64,000 bases of DNA from NCBI RefSeq assembly GCF_022448905.1, contig NZ_JAKVCW010000003.1:124001-188000 (forward strand). Direction: 5' to 3'. Positions within the stretch are counted from its first letter, which is position 1. Every line of letters starts with the position of its first letter. This document shows positions 47,557 through 55,635 of this stretch, one piece after another. The notes under the pieces were generated by a model. That model worked only from the letters and a program-made list of their open reading frames with translations. It was not told the DNA's origin and ran no database searches. Both the position numbers and the translations under genes were made by a program. This DNA is from Shimia sp. GTDB lineage: Bacteria > Pseudomonadota > Alphaproteobacteria > Rhodobacterales > Rhodobacteraceae.

Positions 47557-47570
47557 AATTTGATCAAATT
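47557..47570. promoter_or_regulatory. AATTTGATCAAATT operator-like palindrome
   Basis: A perfect 14-base palindrome immediately upstream of the amidotransferase start. The same core lies upstream of ligase copy 2 (48935). It may bind the regulator of this pathway. Confidence 0.65.
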
Positions 47571-47605
47571 TATGGTAGCGGGAGACAGGCGCTCGCGCAA
47601 GCGTG

Positions 47606-48922
47606 TCATACACGCTCCAGATAGGTTTTCCAGCGGACCGCTGCGTCGATCTCGGCGAGTTTTCGCGCCTCTTGGCGTTTGGTCATCACCAGATTGTCGA
47701 TCAGCTGCTTTGGCAGGCAGCGCGCGATAAAGGCGTCACTTTCAAACAGCGCAATGGCGTCGTCCCAGCTTTGGGCCAGTTGCGGCAGGTCCTGCGCATA
47801 GGCGTTGCCGCTGGTTGGGTTTGGGGGCTGCAAACCTTCCGCGATGCCTTCGATGGCGGCGCCAAGGATGGCGGCGAGCATCAGGTAGGGGTTCACATCC
47901 CCCCCGGAGACCCGATGTTCGATGCGGCGGGCGGCGTTGGGGCCACCGGGAATGCGGATTGCAGCGGTGCGGTTTTCGTAGCCCCAGCACACGGTTGTGG
48001 GGGCGTGGGCGCCGGGTGCAAAGCGGTCATAAGACGGCCCGTGTGGCGCAAAGATCAGGGTCGAGGCGCGCATGGCCTCTAGGCAGCCTGCTACAGCGGA
48101 CTTCAGCAGGTCGGAGCCTTCTGCGGTGCCATCGTCAAAGACGTTTTTGTCGTTCTCATCCACAACAGAAAAATGCACGTGCATGCCGTTTCCGGCGTCA
48201 TCGCCGTAAGGTTTGGCCATGAAGGTGGCGGCAAAGCCATGGTTGCGGGCGGTTTCACGCAGCAACTGCTTGATCAGCAAGGCATCGTCGGCGGCTTTCA
48301 TCGCGGTTTGGTGGTTGAGGGTGACCTCAAACTGCCCCACGCCGCCTTCGCAGGTCATGGTTTGCAAAGGGATGCCCATGGCCGCAGCGCCATCGTAGAT
48401 GTCGCTGAAAAAGCCATCAAAAGCATCAAGTTCCGAGACGCTGAGGATCTCAGATGCGTCGAGTTGGCGGCCATTGCGGGGGTGCTTTGGCGGTACAAGA
48501 TGCGCGCCGCTGTCGTCCACCAGCGTGAATTCCATTTCGGTGGCGGCCACCACGGTCCAGCCGCGGGCGGCGTAGCGTTCCAATACGGTGGCCAGAGCCT
48601 GAATCGGGTCGCCCATGAAGGGGCTGCCGTCTTCGTTGGTCATGCCCATAAGGACCAATTGGGATGGTGTCTTGAGCCATGGCATCGGTACGGCGCCGCG
48701 GGGGGACGGGGTGAGCACGCCATCGGCGTCGCCGCTTTCAAAGACCAGCGGGCTGTTCTCGATGTCACAGCCCCAGATGTCCAGATTGAGGGCGGAGAGG
48801 GGCAGACGCGCGCCGCCTTTGTCGAGTTTTGCGAGATGTTCAGACGGCAGTCGTTTGCCGCGCAATTGGCCGTTGAGATCTACTGCGCCAATCCGGAAGG
48901 TTGCGCTTTGTGCCGGGTCCAT
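47606..48922 (-). CDS. glutamine-synthetase-like gamma-glutamyl ligase, copy 2
   Basis: 438 aa, same superfamily as copy 1 but clearly diverged. Features: RIGAVDLNGQLRGKRL, MEFTLVDD, CEGGVGQFEVTLN, MHVHFSVVDEN, PTTVCWGYENRTAAIRIPGG and RRIEHRVSGGDVNPYL. Two GlnA-like enzymes in one cluster suggest two different amine substrates. Its promoter has its own near-perfect TTTGATCAAA palindrome. The N-terminus starts with MDPAQSATF at 48922; the gap to the amidotransferase is 59 bases. Confidence 0.9.
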   Translation of the reverse strand: MDPAQSATFRIGAVDLNGQLRGKRLPSEHLAKLDKGGARLPLSALNLDIWGCDIENSPLVFESGDADGVLTPSPRGAVPMPWLKTPSQLVLMGMTNEDGSPFMGDPIQALATVLERYAARGWTVVAATEMEFTLVDDSGAHLVPPKHPRNGRQLDASEILSVSELDAFDGFFSDIYDGAAAMGIPLQTMTCEGGVGQFEVTLNHQTAMKAADDALLIKQLLRETARNHGFAATFMAKPYGDDAGNGMHVHFSVVDENDKNVFDDGTAEGSDLLKSAVAGCLEAMRASTLIFAPHGPSYDRFAPGAHAPTTVCWGYENRTAAIRIPGGPNAARRIEHRVSGGDVNPYLMLAAILGAAIEGIAEGLQPPNPTSGNAYAQDLPQLAQSWDDAIALFESDAFIARCLPKQLIDNLVMTKRQEARKLAEIDAAVRWKTYLERV

Positions 48923-48934
48923 GGGTCACCATTT

Positions 48935-48956
48935 CGATAATTTGATCAAAATATCG
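48935..48956. promoter_or_regulatory. TTTGATCAAA-centred operator-like palindrome
   Basis: A 22-base imperfect palindrome (20 of 22 positions symmetric) with the core TTTGATCAAA at 48941-48950, directly upstream of ligase copy 2. It shares its core with 47557. Confidence 0.65.
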
Positions 48957-49002
48957 GGGGCGCGGGATGAATTGTCCAGAAGAATTTTTAGCAGCCATTT
49001 TC

Positions 49003-49049
49003 CACGTCGGTATTGCGTCTGTATCGCGACTGTATTGCGGAGGTGGCGT
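49003..49049 (+). repeat. dispersed intergenic element, copy C
   Basis: CACGTCGGTATTGCGTCTGT, then ATCGCGACTGTATTGCGGAGG. It differs from copy B at 6 of 37 positions but shares GGAGGTG with copy A. It is followed nine bases later by the ABC-permease terminator; relative to the terminator its direction is opposite to copies A and B. Confidence 0.75.
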
Positions 49050-49057
49050 AAATGCAG

Positions 49058-49086
49058 AAACACCCGCCAAGTTTTGGCGGGTGTTT
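49058..49086 (-). terminator. terminator of the amino-acid ABC transporter operon
   Basis: AAACACCCGCCAA pairs exactly with TTGGCGGGTGTTT around three bases; it lies 29 bases after the permease stop. T-runs are short. Confidence 0.85.
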
Positions 49087-49114
49087 TGCAGATTTTCAGG
49101 TGGTCTGACCTCGA

Positions 49115-49921
49115 TTAGCGGATCAGATTTGGTCGTACCCGCAGCTTTTTCACAGACGCCTGAGGCAGGTGTTTGTTCAGGCGTTTGTTGACCAGGCCGA
49201 AGATCCAGATGATCACCAGTGTGAGCATGATGAAATACATCGCCAGGATCGGATAGGGCACAAACGGGTTGTAGGTTTTGTCCGCAAAGTAGTTTGCATA
49301 GTAGAGCGCGTCGCCCTGTTGCCGCCAGGCCGGGAAGCCGGAGAAGAACACCAGCGTGGTGGCGTGGAACAGGAAGATGGCTTCGTTGGTGTAGGCCGGC
49401 CACGCCAGGCGCATCATGGTTGGGAACATGATGCGGCGGAAGCGGAACCAGCCGGTGATGCCATAGGCGTCCGCGGCTTCGATGTCGCCTTTCGGGATGG
49501 ACCGCAGAGCGCCATAGAAAATCTCTGCCGAGTAGGCTGAGGTGTTCAGGAACAGCACAATCAACGCGCCCAGTGCCGCCGAAGACAGCGGGTTGAAGAT
49601 CGGCGAGACGCCTTTGAGCGAGAGGAACAGGAAGTAGCCAAAGAAGAACTGGATAAACAGCGGGCTGCCCCGGAAGAGGAAGATGAACCACTCTGCCGGT
49701 TTGCGGGCCCAGTAGTTGTTGGAGTTTTTGGCCACCGCCAGAAGATTGGCAAAGAAGAAGCCGGTCAGCACGGCGAGCACGCCATAGTAGACGTTCCAGA
49801 TCAGGCCGGAGCCAATCAGGGTGAAGTGCTCACACAGGGTGAAGTCCGTGCGCGGCAACATGCGCTCGCCATAGCCCAGAGAGCGGAAGGCGTAGTTCTG
49901 AATGGTGTCGATACAGCTCAT
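49115..49921 (-). CDS. amino-acid ABC transporter permease, HisM-type
   Basis: 268 aa inner-membrane permease with five or so helices. The ATPase-contacting EAA loop is clear in DIEAADAYGITGWFRFRRIMFP. The opening SCIDTIQNYAFRSLGYGERML is typical of the Rhodobacterales polar amino-acid permeases. It pairs with the HisQ-like protein, the SBP and the ATPase upstream. Its start overlaps the HisQ-like stop (ATGA). The transporter may import an amine, arginine or histidine-type solute for the ligase cluster, but this is only suggested by position. Confidence 0.9.
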   Translation of the reverse strand: MSCIDTIQNYAFRSLGYGERMLPRTDFTLCEHFTLIGSGLIWNVYYGVLAVLTGFFFANLLAVAKNSNNYWARKPAEWFIFLFRGSPLFIQFFFGYFLFLSLKGVSPIFNPLSSAALGALIVLFLNTSAYSAEIFYGALRSIPKGDIEAADAYGITGWFRFRRIMFPTMMRLAWPAYTNEAIFLFHATTLVFFSGFPAWRQQGDALYYANYFADKTYNPFVPYPILAMYFIMLTLVIIWIFGLVNKRLNKHLPQASVKKLRVRPNLIR

Positions 49922-50808
49922 GCCGCGCTCCCTGCTTTGCGTTGGGCTTCACCGTCGATGGTGGCCTGACCATGGGACAGGCGCTTGGTGATGCGTGCGA
50001 GGACAACCTCGGAGACGCGGGTGAAGAGCAGGTAGAAAATCAGCAGCGCAAGGAAGTACCACATGCGCCAGTCGCCGTGCGGGTAGTCAGTGAAACGGGC
50101 GGTCTTGGACGCGCCGAGATCACGAGCCCAGTAGACGATGTCTTCGACGCCGAGCAGGAACAGCAAGGGGGTGGCCTTGATCAACACCATCCAGAGGTTG
50201 GACAGGCCGGGCAGGGCGTAGATCCACATTTGCGGCATCAGGATGCGCCAGAAGGTCTGGCGCGGGGTCATGCCATAGGCCTCGGCGGTTTCCAGCTGTG
50301 GCCGGGGCACGGCCTGCATGGCGCCAAACAGGACGTTGGCGGCAAAGGCGCCAAAGACGATGGCAAAGGTGAAGACCGCCAGCCAGAAGCCATAGATTTC
50401 GTGAATCCATTGGGGCGAGGAACTAAGCGGAATTTTGGCGATGTCACAGACGAGGAACTCGCCGCCTTGGCGGACCGGTTCCGTCCAGTCGGGACATTTG
50501 ACCTTGTGGCGCATCCATTCGATCGCTTGATCCAGCGCAATCACAAAGAAGAGGAAGAAAGCGATATCCGGCACGCCGCGCACAATGGCGATGTAGCCCT
50601 TGCCAAACCAACGCACGAGGAAGAAGCGCCCGCGGGCGGCCATGGCGCCACCGAGGCCAAACAACAGCGCGGTTGGGGCGGTGATTGCCAGCAGCAACAG
50701 CACCGTGCCAAACGAGGCGTAGAAGGCCATGTGCTTCCCGGTGGTGAGATAGCAGTTAAGCCAGGACAAACCTTCTAGGACCGAAGGATCTGAGCAATAG
50801 GCAAAAAT
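49918..50808 (-). CDS. amino-acid ABC transporter permease, HisQ-type, probable ATT start
   Basis: 296 aa, polar amino-acid permease with EAA loop QLETAEAYGMTPRQTFWRILMP. The expected N-terminus FAYCSDPSVLEGLSW has no ATG, GTG or TTG near it. The codon at 50806-50808 is ATT, with AGAGG exactly six bases upstream, so ATT is the most likely start. The alternatives are a TTG at 50886, which lies inside the SBP terminator hairpin and gives an Arg/Pro-rich leader, and ATG 50730, which would remove the first conserved segment. Confidence 0.82.
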   Translation of the reverse strand: MFAYCSDPSVLEGLSWLNCYLTTGKHMAFYASFGTVLLLLAITAPTALLFGLGGAMAARGRFFLVRWFGKGYIAIVRGVPDIAFFLFFVIALDQAIEWMRHKVKCPDWTEPVRQGGEFLVCDIAKIPLSSSPQWIHEIYGFWLAVFTFAIVFGAFAANVLFGAMQAVPRPQLETAEAYGMTPRQTFWRILMPQMWIYALPGLSNLWMVLIKATPLLFLLGVEDIVYWARDLGASKTARFTDYPHGDWRMWYFLALLIFYLLFTRVSEVVLARITKRLSHGQATIDGEAQRKAGSAA

Positions 50809-50871
50809 GGCTGGCCTCTTTCGTCTGATCTTGGGGGCAGTGTGGCCGCGCAGGGCGGTCCGCCGGGTGGG

Positions 50872-50897
50872 AAAAGGGGGAGCCAACGCCCCCCCTT
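50872..50897 (-). terminator. hairpin after the SBP gene
   Basis: AAGGGGG and CCCCCTT pair across ten bases; TTTTC follows on the minus strand. It lies between the SBP and permease genes and may make the SBP more abundant than the rest. Confidence 0.65.
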
Positions 50898-50921
50898 AAG
50901 TGGTTTGCAAATGGGGAAGGC

Positions 50922-51629
50922 TTAGAACTTGCCTTCGATTTCCCACTTGTCCAGCAGGGTGTTCAGCGTGCCGTCTGCCTTCATGGAGGCGATGGCTGCG
51001 TCGAACTTGCCGCGCAGTTCGTCGTCAGACTCGCGGAAGGCCATACCGATGCCGCCGCCGAGGTATACGTCCTCGATGAAGGTCAGGTCGGTTTCAGCCA
51101 CAAATGGCGCCAGGAAGTCTTTGTCCGCCATCACGGCGTCCACTTCGCCCGCGTTCACAGCTGCGATGGTTTCATCTGGGGTGTTGAATTCCACCAGAGT
51201 TGCGCCAGTGGTGGCCACGTGGCTGGACTGGATGGTGCTGGTTTGCGCAGCAACGATGGCGGAGTTCACGTCAACGTCGGCAGACAGAGCTGCATATGCG
51301 GATGGGGATGGGCGGGTGTAACCTTGGGTGAAGTCCATGGTCTCTTCACGCTCATCGGTGATGGACATGCCTGCGATGATGGCGTCGTAGTTGCCGGACT
51401 GCAGGTTCGGAATGATGCTGTCCCAGTCGTTGGTGACCCACTCGCAGGTCAGCTCCGCGCGTTTGCAGAGCTCGTCGCCCAGCTCACGCTCAAAACCGTC
51501 GACTTCACCAGCGTCGTTGATGAAGTTGTATGGAGGGTAGGCGCCCTCGGTGCCAAGGCGCACGGTGTCGGCCATGGCGAAGCCTGCGGTCAGCGCCAGT
51601 GCGGCGGTGCTCAGGATCAGGTTTTTCAT
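50922..51629 (-). CDS. polar amino-acid binding protein, family 3
   Basis: 235 aa with signal peptide (KNLILSTAALALTAGFAMA). GTEGAYPPYNFINDAGEVDGFERELGDELCKRA, CEWVTNDWDSIIPNLQSGNYDAIIAGMSIT and the final LDKWEIEGKF are standard for family 3 binding proteins. Ligand: a lysine/arginine/ornithine or similar polar solute by family; the exact one is unknown. GGGAGC precedes the ATG. It is placed after the ATPase gene and before the permeases. Confidence 0.92.
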   Translation of the reverse strand: MKNLILSTAALALTAGFAMADTVRLGTEGAYPPYNFINDAGEVDGFERELGDELCKRAELTCEWVTNDWDSIIPNLQSGNYDAIIAGMSITDEREETMDFTQGYTRPSPSAYAALSADVDVNSAIVAAQTSTIQSSHVATTGATLVEFNTPDETIAAVNAGEVDAVMADKDFLAPFVAETDLTFIEDVYLGGGIGMAFRESDDELRGKFDAAIASMKADGTLNTLLDKWEIEGKF

Positions 51630-51656
51630 AGTATTGCTCCCTATGGTTGGTTGTTT

Positions 51657-52430
51657 TTATGCGGCGGTTGAAGACAGGAACTGTTTCAAACGCTCGGATT
51701 TTGGGTTGCCGAACAATTCGTCCGGCGCGCCTTGTTCTTCGATCAGGCCTTGGTGCAAAAACACAACGTGATCAGACACATCGCGGGCCATTTTCATGTC
51801 GTGGGTCACGATCATCATGGTGCGGCCTTCTTCGGCCAGCGCTTTGATCACACGCACAACTTCTTGTTCCAGCTCCGGGTCGAGCGCCGAGGTGGGCTCG
51901 TCAAACAGCAGCGCTTCAGGCTCCATCGCCAAGGCGCGGGCAATGGCGGCGCGCTGTTGCTGGCCACCGGAGAGCTGCGCCGGGTAGGCGTCGTGTTTGT
52001 CGGCGATGCCCACTTTGTTCAGATACGCATGCGCGGCTTCTTCCACTTCCCCCTTGTCGCGGCCCAACACGGTGACTGGCGCTTCCATCACATTTTGCAG
52101 GATGGTCATGTGGGACCACAGGTTGAACTGCTGAAACACCATCGACAGGTTGGTGCGGATGCGCAGGATCTGTTTGGGATCAGAGGGCTCACGGCCATGG
52201 CCGGTGCCTTTCCAGGTCACAGGCTCGCCTTTGAAGAGGATCTCGCCCTGTTGGCTGTGCTCCAGAAGGTTGGCGCAACGCAGGATGGTGGATTTGCCGG
52301 AACCAGACGAGCCAATCAGCGACACCACATCGCCGCGGTGCGCGGTGATGTCCACGCCCTTGATAACTTCGAGATTGGCATAGGCCTTGTGCAGGTCGCG
52401 GATTTGCAGAACGGGCGTGGCTTCGCTCAC
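51657..52430 (-). CDS. amino-acid ABC transporter ATPase, HisP-type
   Basis: 257 aa. Walker A GSSGSGKSTILR, signature LSGGQQQRAAIARAL, Walker B LLFDEPTSALDPE and switch THDMKMA are complete. It energises the transporter whose SBP and permeases follow. GTG start with GGGGAC upstream. The 128-base gap upstream carries an ATTGG-TTGC-CCAAT inverted repeat and TTGCGCAA. Confidence 0.95.
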   Translation of the reverse strand: MSEATPVLQIRDLHKAYANLEVIKGVDITAHRGDVVSLIGSSGSGKSTILRCANLLEHSQQGEILFKGEPVTWKGTGHGREPSDPKQILRIRTNLSMVFQQFNLWSHMTILQNVMEAPVTVLGRDKGEVEEAAHAYLNKVGIADKHDAYPAQLSGGQQQRAAIARALAMEPEALLFDEPTSALDPELEQEVVRVIKALAEEGRTMMIVTHDMKMARDVSDHVVFLHQGLIEEQGAPDELFGNPKSERLKQFLSSTAA

Positions 52431-52558
52431 AGTGTCCCCATCAGTATTGGGTTAATCATTGGTTGCCCAATAGGAATGAAAATTTGCGCAATTGCAACTT
52501 TCAAAAGGGCGGCTGAGCCCCCGGAAGCGACATTTTGGTCAAAGATTTGGCCAATTGG

Positions 52559-53293
52559 TCAGGGGGCTGGCGGGTTTGGCACAGCCTCATAAGAGCTTTG
52601 CGGCAGGGTCACCAGACCTTGCAGAAACAATTCCTCGCGTTGACCTAACGTCAGGTTTTGAATGGCGTCATGTAACGCTTTCTGGATTCGGGGTGCATCT
52701 TGGTAACGTGCGGAAATAAATGGCAAAGCTGGCGTGGGCGTGGTCGGATCGACGACAACAAGGTTTTCGGCAAAAGCGTCATGGCGCTGCATCAATTTCC
52801 AGCTGATCACATCCAATGCGGCGAAATCTGCCGTGCCATCGGCCACCAAACGGGCTGATTCCCGATGGGCGCCGCTTTGAATTCGGGTCCCGATTCGTAA
52901 GCCGCGTTCGTCAAAATGACGCCAGACGGCGGCCCAACCGGATTGCGAGAGAGGCTCATTGTAGGCGAGCGTGGCGCGGTTCAGCGCAGACAGCTCGCGG
53001 CCCTCAAATCGGCGGTGCGTGACAATCACGGAACAATAGTGGCCTGCAGGGGCTTCCAGAATGCCGTGATCCGGCGCGCCGATCAGGGTGACGTTGTTCT
53101 TGAGCCGTGTGCGGTAAGGGAAGCCGCAGGTTTGGGCCAGCAAAAGGTCCGGGCTTTGCCAGATGTCCCAAAGATCGCCATCGCGAGACAGGGTGTTAGG
53201 TCCATCCCCGTAAGCGTCGCGAAACAGACGCAAAAGTCGATCCCATGTGGCGGCCACCTCGGGCCGGTCATACATGGGAAAGGCAGCGATCAT
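52559..53293 (-). CDS. PhnD-like binding protein without signal peptide
   Basis: 244 aa with the family features AQTCGFPYRTRL, GHYCSVIVTHRRFEGRELS and LVADGTADFAALDVISW. Phosphonate/phosphite-type binding proteins are normally exported, but this sequence starts directly with the first lobe (MIAAFPMYDRPEVAATWDRLL) and has no signal. It may be cytoplasmic or depend on an unseen partner. It overlaps the TerB-like gene by ATGA. Confidence 0.75.
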   Translation of the reverse strand: MIAAFPMYDRPEVAATWDRLLRLFRDAYGDGPNTLSRDGDLWDIWQSPDLLLAQTCGFPYRTRLKNNVTLIGAPDHGILEAPAGHYCSVIVTHRRFEGRELSALNRATLAYNEPLSQSGWAAVWRHFDERGLRIGTRIQSGAHRESARLVADGTADFAALDVISWKLMQRHDAFAENLVVVDPTTPTPALPFISARYQDAPRIQKALHDAIQNLTLGQREELFLQGLVTLPQSSYEAVPNPPAP

Positions 53294-53730
53294 GCTTGCG
53301 CGGCCATACGTTGGCGGGCCAAGGCGCTGTCTCGGTCAGAAATACCCAAAAGATTGGCGGCCAATCGGATCAGGCTGTCTTCTTCGGCATCGCGTTCCCC
53401 GTCCGCCAGCACCACCTGCCACATGGCTTCGATCACTTCGATGCGCGCCTCCAGCGGCACCGCGTCCTTGATCGCGCGGGTGAAGCGCACGGTGTCGGGC
53501 GCTTCAGACTCCAGCGTTTCGGCCTCTTTGCGCAGAGCGGTGGCCTCAAACGGGCTGAGGCCATAGCGGCCAGTGACAATGAGCTCAATGCGTTCCGCTT
53601 CGGCCGGGTCATAGACCCCGTCGGCACGGGCAATACGCACCAGTAAGGCACTCAGCGCCAGGCGGGCGTCAGAGTCATTCAAAGTCTCGGGGGCGGGCGC
53701 CGTCAGGCGTTTGAGAAAATCTGCAAACAT
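53290..53730 (-). CDS. TerB-like protein, copy 1
   Basis: 146 aa, tellurite-resistance TerB-type helical domain: LALSALLVRIARADGVYDPAEAERIELIV and WQVVLADGERDAEEDSLIRLAANLLGI. The paired acidic DGxxxxxE segments are metal-binding in TerB. A paralogue lies at 60393. Any longer reading upstream is antisense to other sequence. It is coupled to the PhnD-like gene. No ter operon neighbours, so tellurite resistance is not implied. Confidence 0.82.
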   Translation of the reverse strand: MFADFLKRLTAPAPETLNDSDARLALSALLVRIARADGVYDPAEAERIELIVTGRYGLSPFEATALRKEAETLESEAPDTVRFTRAIKDAVPLEARIEVIEAMWQVVLADGERDAEEDSLIRLAANLLGISDRDSALARQRMAAQA

Positions 53731-53771
53731 AAGCAAAGATGTAGGTTGCGCTGCAAAGTCTCGCAACCACT

Positions 53772-53833
53772 CATTCTCATTCCACAAATATCCTGGGGGA
53801 GGCGCCGTTGGCGGTGGCGGGGGCAAAGCCCCC
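53772..53833. repeat. dispersed TCTCATTC/AATATCC repeat, copy 2, with hairpin
   Basis: CATTCTCATTCCACAAATATCC identical to copy 1 in the core, then TGGGGG, and GGGGGCAAAGCCCCC at 53818-53833. It is between divergent TerB and dctB genes. Confidence 0.75.
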
Positions 53834-53901
53834 AGAATCCCGTTTCCAAGCGCGCGGCATTGGCCTAGCCTGCGCCAACTTTTGCAACTGTGCCCGGCCC
53901 A

Positions 53902-55635
53902 ATGTCTCGACGTCCCTTGATCCTTTCTGCGATTTTGACCCTGTTGGTGGGCTTTGTGGTGCAACGGGCGGCGTTTGACTATTTCGCCCAAGAGGAATGG
54001 AGCAAGGCGCAGGGGCAGCTCTCGCTCTATCGCAGCACAGTTGTGGCGGAGCTGGAGCAGCACAGTCATCTGACGCACATTCTGGCGCGGGACACCTTTG
54101 TGACCGAGGCGGTGGCCGGTGGTGGCACAGGGCCGCTGAACGCACGGCTTGAGGATTTTGCGCGGCAATCGGGGCTGGAGGCGATTTATCTGATGGATGC
54201 CAATGGGGTCACCATTGCCGCGTCCAATCACGCCAGCGAAACCAGCTTTGTCGGCCACAATTACGGGTTCCGCCCCTATTTCAAAGACGCACTTCAGGGC
54301 AAGCACGGGCGGTTTTATGCCATTGGTATGACCACAGGCTTGCCGGGGCTGTTTCTGGCGGATGGCGTGGTGGTCGAAGGCCATGAGGTGGCGGGTGTGA
54401 TCGCCATCAAGAAAGGCTTTTCTGTTTTGGAAGACAGCTGGCGGCGGGCCGGGCAGCAGGTGATTCTGACCAACAGCGACGGCGTGGTGCTTTTGGCCTC
54501 TGATCCCGCATGGCGCTATCGCGCGCTAACACCTTTGACAGAGACACAAAAGCAAAAGATTGGCGCGGTGCGGCAGTTCTCCGGGCAACCGTTGGACCCG
54601 CTGCAGTGGCGGGTGAAGGCGGACAATCGCGCGGTGATTGGTGGGGACGAGCGTATGCATCTGGTGGCGGATGATCTGCCGGACGGCTGGCAGCTGCATT
54701 ATTTTGCCGATGATGACCGTGCCGTGGCGCGCAGCTGGCTGGCGACGGCAGCGGTGGTGTTTCTGGCGGGCGCGCTGATGATTGTGTTTCAGGTGCAGCG
54801 GGCGCGGCGCGTAGGGCGGGCGCTGAAGCGGGCGGAGAAGGAAGAAGCGCAGCTGCGCAGCTCGAACCAGAAGCTGGCCGTGGAAGTGACAGAGCGCAAG
54901 GCGGCTGAGGCGCGGTTGCAGAAGACCCAGAAGGAGCTCGAGCAGGCCAGCCGCTTGGCGGCTTTAGGACAGTTGTCGGCCTCAGTGACTCATGAGTTAG
55001 GGCAACCGATTGCCGCCATGCGCAATCATCTGGCGGCGGCGGAGATTAATCCACAGAATGCGGCGCGGCTGGGGGGCGAGATCAGTGGGCTGGTCGGGCG
55101 CATGGAAGGCATCACCCGGCAGTTGAAATTTTTTGCAACCAGCAGTGAAGAGGCCTTTGAGGTGTTTGATCTGCGCGCGGCGATGCAGGCGGGGGTGAGG
55201 TTGTTGGCGCCCAACATCGAGAAAGGTGCTGTGCAGGTGGATTTGCAGCAAGCAGAAGAGCCAGTTTGGGTGCGGGGCAACCGGCTACGGTTGGAGCAGG
55301 TGATTACCAATGTGCTGCGCAATGCCTGTGACGCGATGGAAGAGGAGAACGCGGTGTCGCGCCTGTCTGTGACAGTTGGGCAAGAGGGCGAGGTTGCCTA
55401 CTTCGAGGTGGCAGATACTGGGCATGGGCTAGGGGCCGCGAGCCTTCCGGATTTGCAGGAACCCTTTGTGACCACGCGGGCCAGCGGGCGCGGCATGGGG
55501 CTGGGTCTTGCGATTTCTGCCAGCATTATCAAGGATCACGACGGCACCATGAGCGCAAAGGATCGGCCCGAAGGGGGCGCGGTGTTCCGCGTGGAACTGC
55601 CTGCGGTGCAGGACAACAACGAGCAGATGATATGA
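53902..55635 (+). CDS. dctB: sensor histidine kinase, DctB-like
   Basis: 577 aa. Two membrane helices (about 6-20 and 282-300) enclose a periplasmic PAS-like/dCache sensor (LEAIYLMDANGVTIAASN, GRFYAIGMTTGLPGLFLADG). After a coiled coil the HisKA motif ASVTHELGQPIAAMRNH carries the phospho-His (H364); NVLRNACDAMEEEN is the N box, and DTGHGLG and GMGLGLAIS the G boxes. The family senses C4-dicarboxylates. It overlaps dctD by ATGA. GTG 53890 is an alternative start. Confidence 0.92.
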   Translation: MSRRPLILSAILTLLVGFVVQRAAFDYFAQEEWSKAQGQLSLYRSTVVAELEQHSHLTHILARDTFVTEAVAGGGTGPLNARLEDFARQSGLEAIYLMDANGVTIAASNHASETSFVGHNYGFRPYFKDALQGKHGRFYAIGMTTGLPGLFLADGVVVEGHEVAGVIAIKKGFSVLEDSWRRAGQQVILTNSDGVVLLASDPAWRYRALTPLTETQKQKIGAVRQFSGQPLDPLQWRVKADNRAVIGGDERMHLVADDLPDGWQLHYFADDDRAVARSWLATAAVVFLAGALMIVFQVQRARRVGRALKRAEKEEAQLRSSNQKLAVEVTERKAAEARLQKTQKELEQASRLAALGQLSASVTHELGQPIAAMRNHLAAAEINPQNAARLGGEISGLVGRMEGITRQLKFFATSSEEAFEVFDLRAAMQAGVRLLAPNIEKGAVQVDLQQAEEPVWVRGNRLRLEQVITNVLRNACDAMEEENAVSRLSVTVGQEGEVAYFEVADTGHGLGAASLPDLQEPFVTTRASGRGMGLGLAISASIIKDHDGTMSAKDRPEGGAVFRVELPAVQDNNEQMI

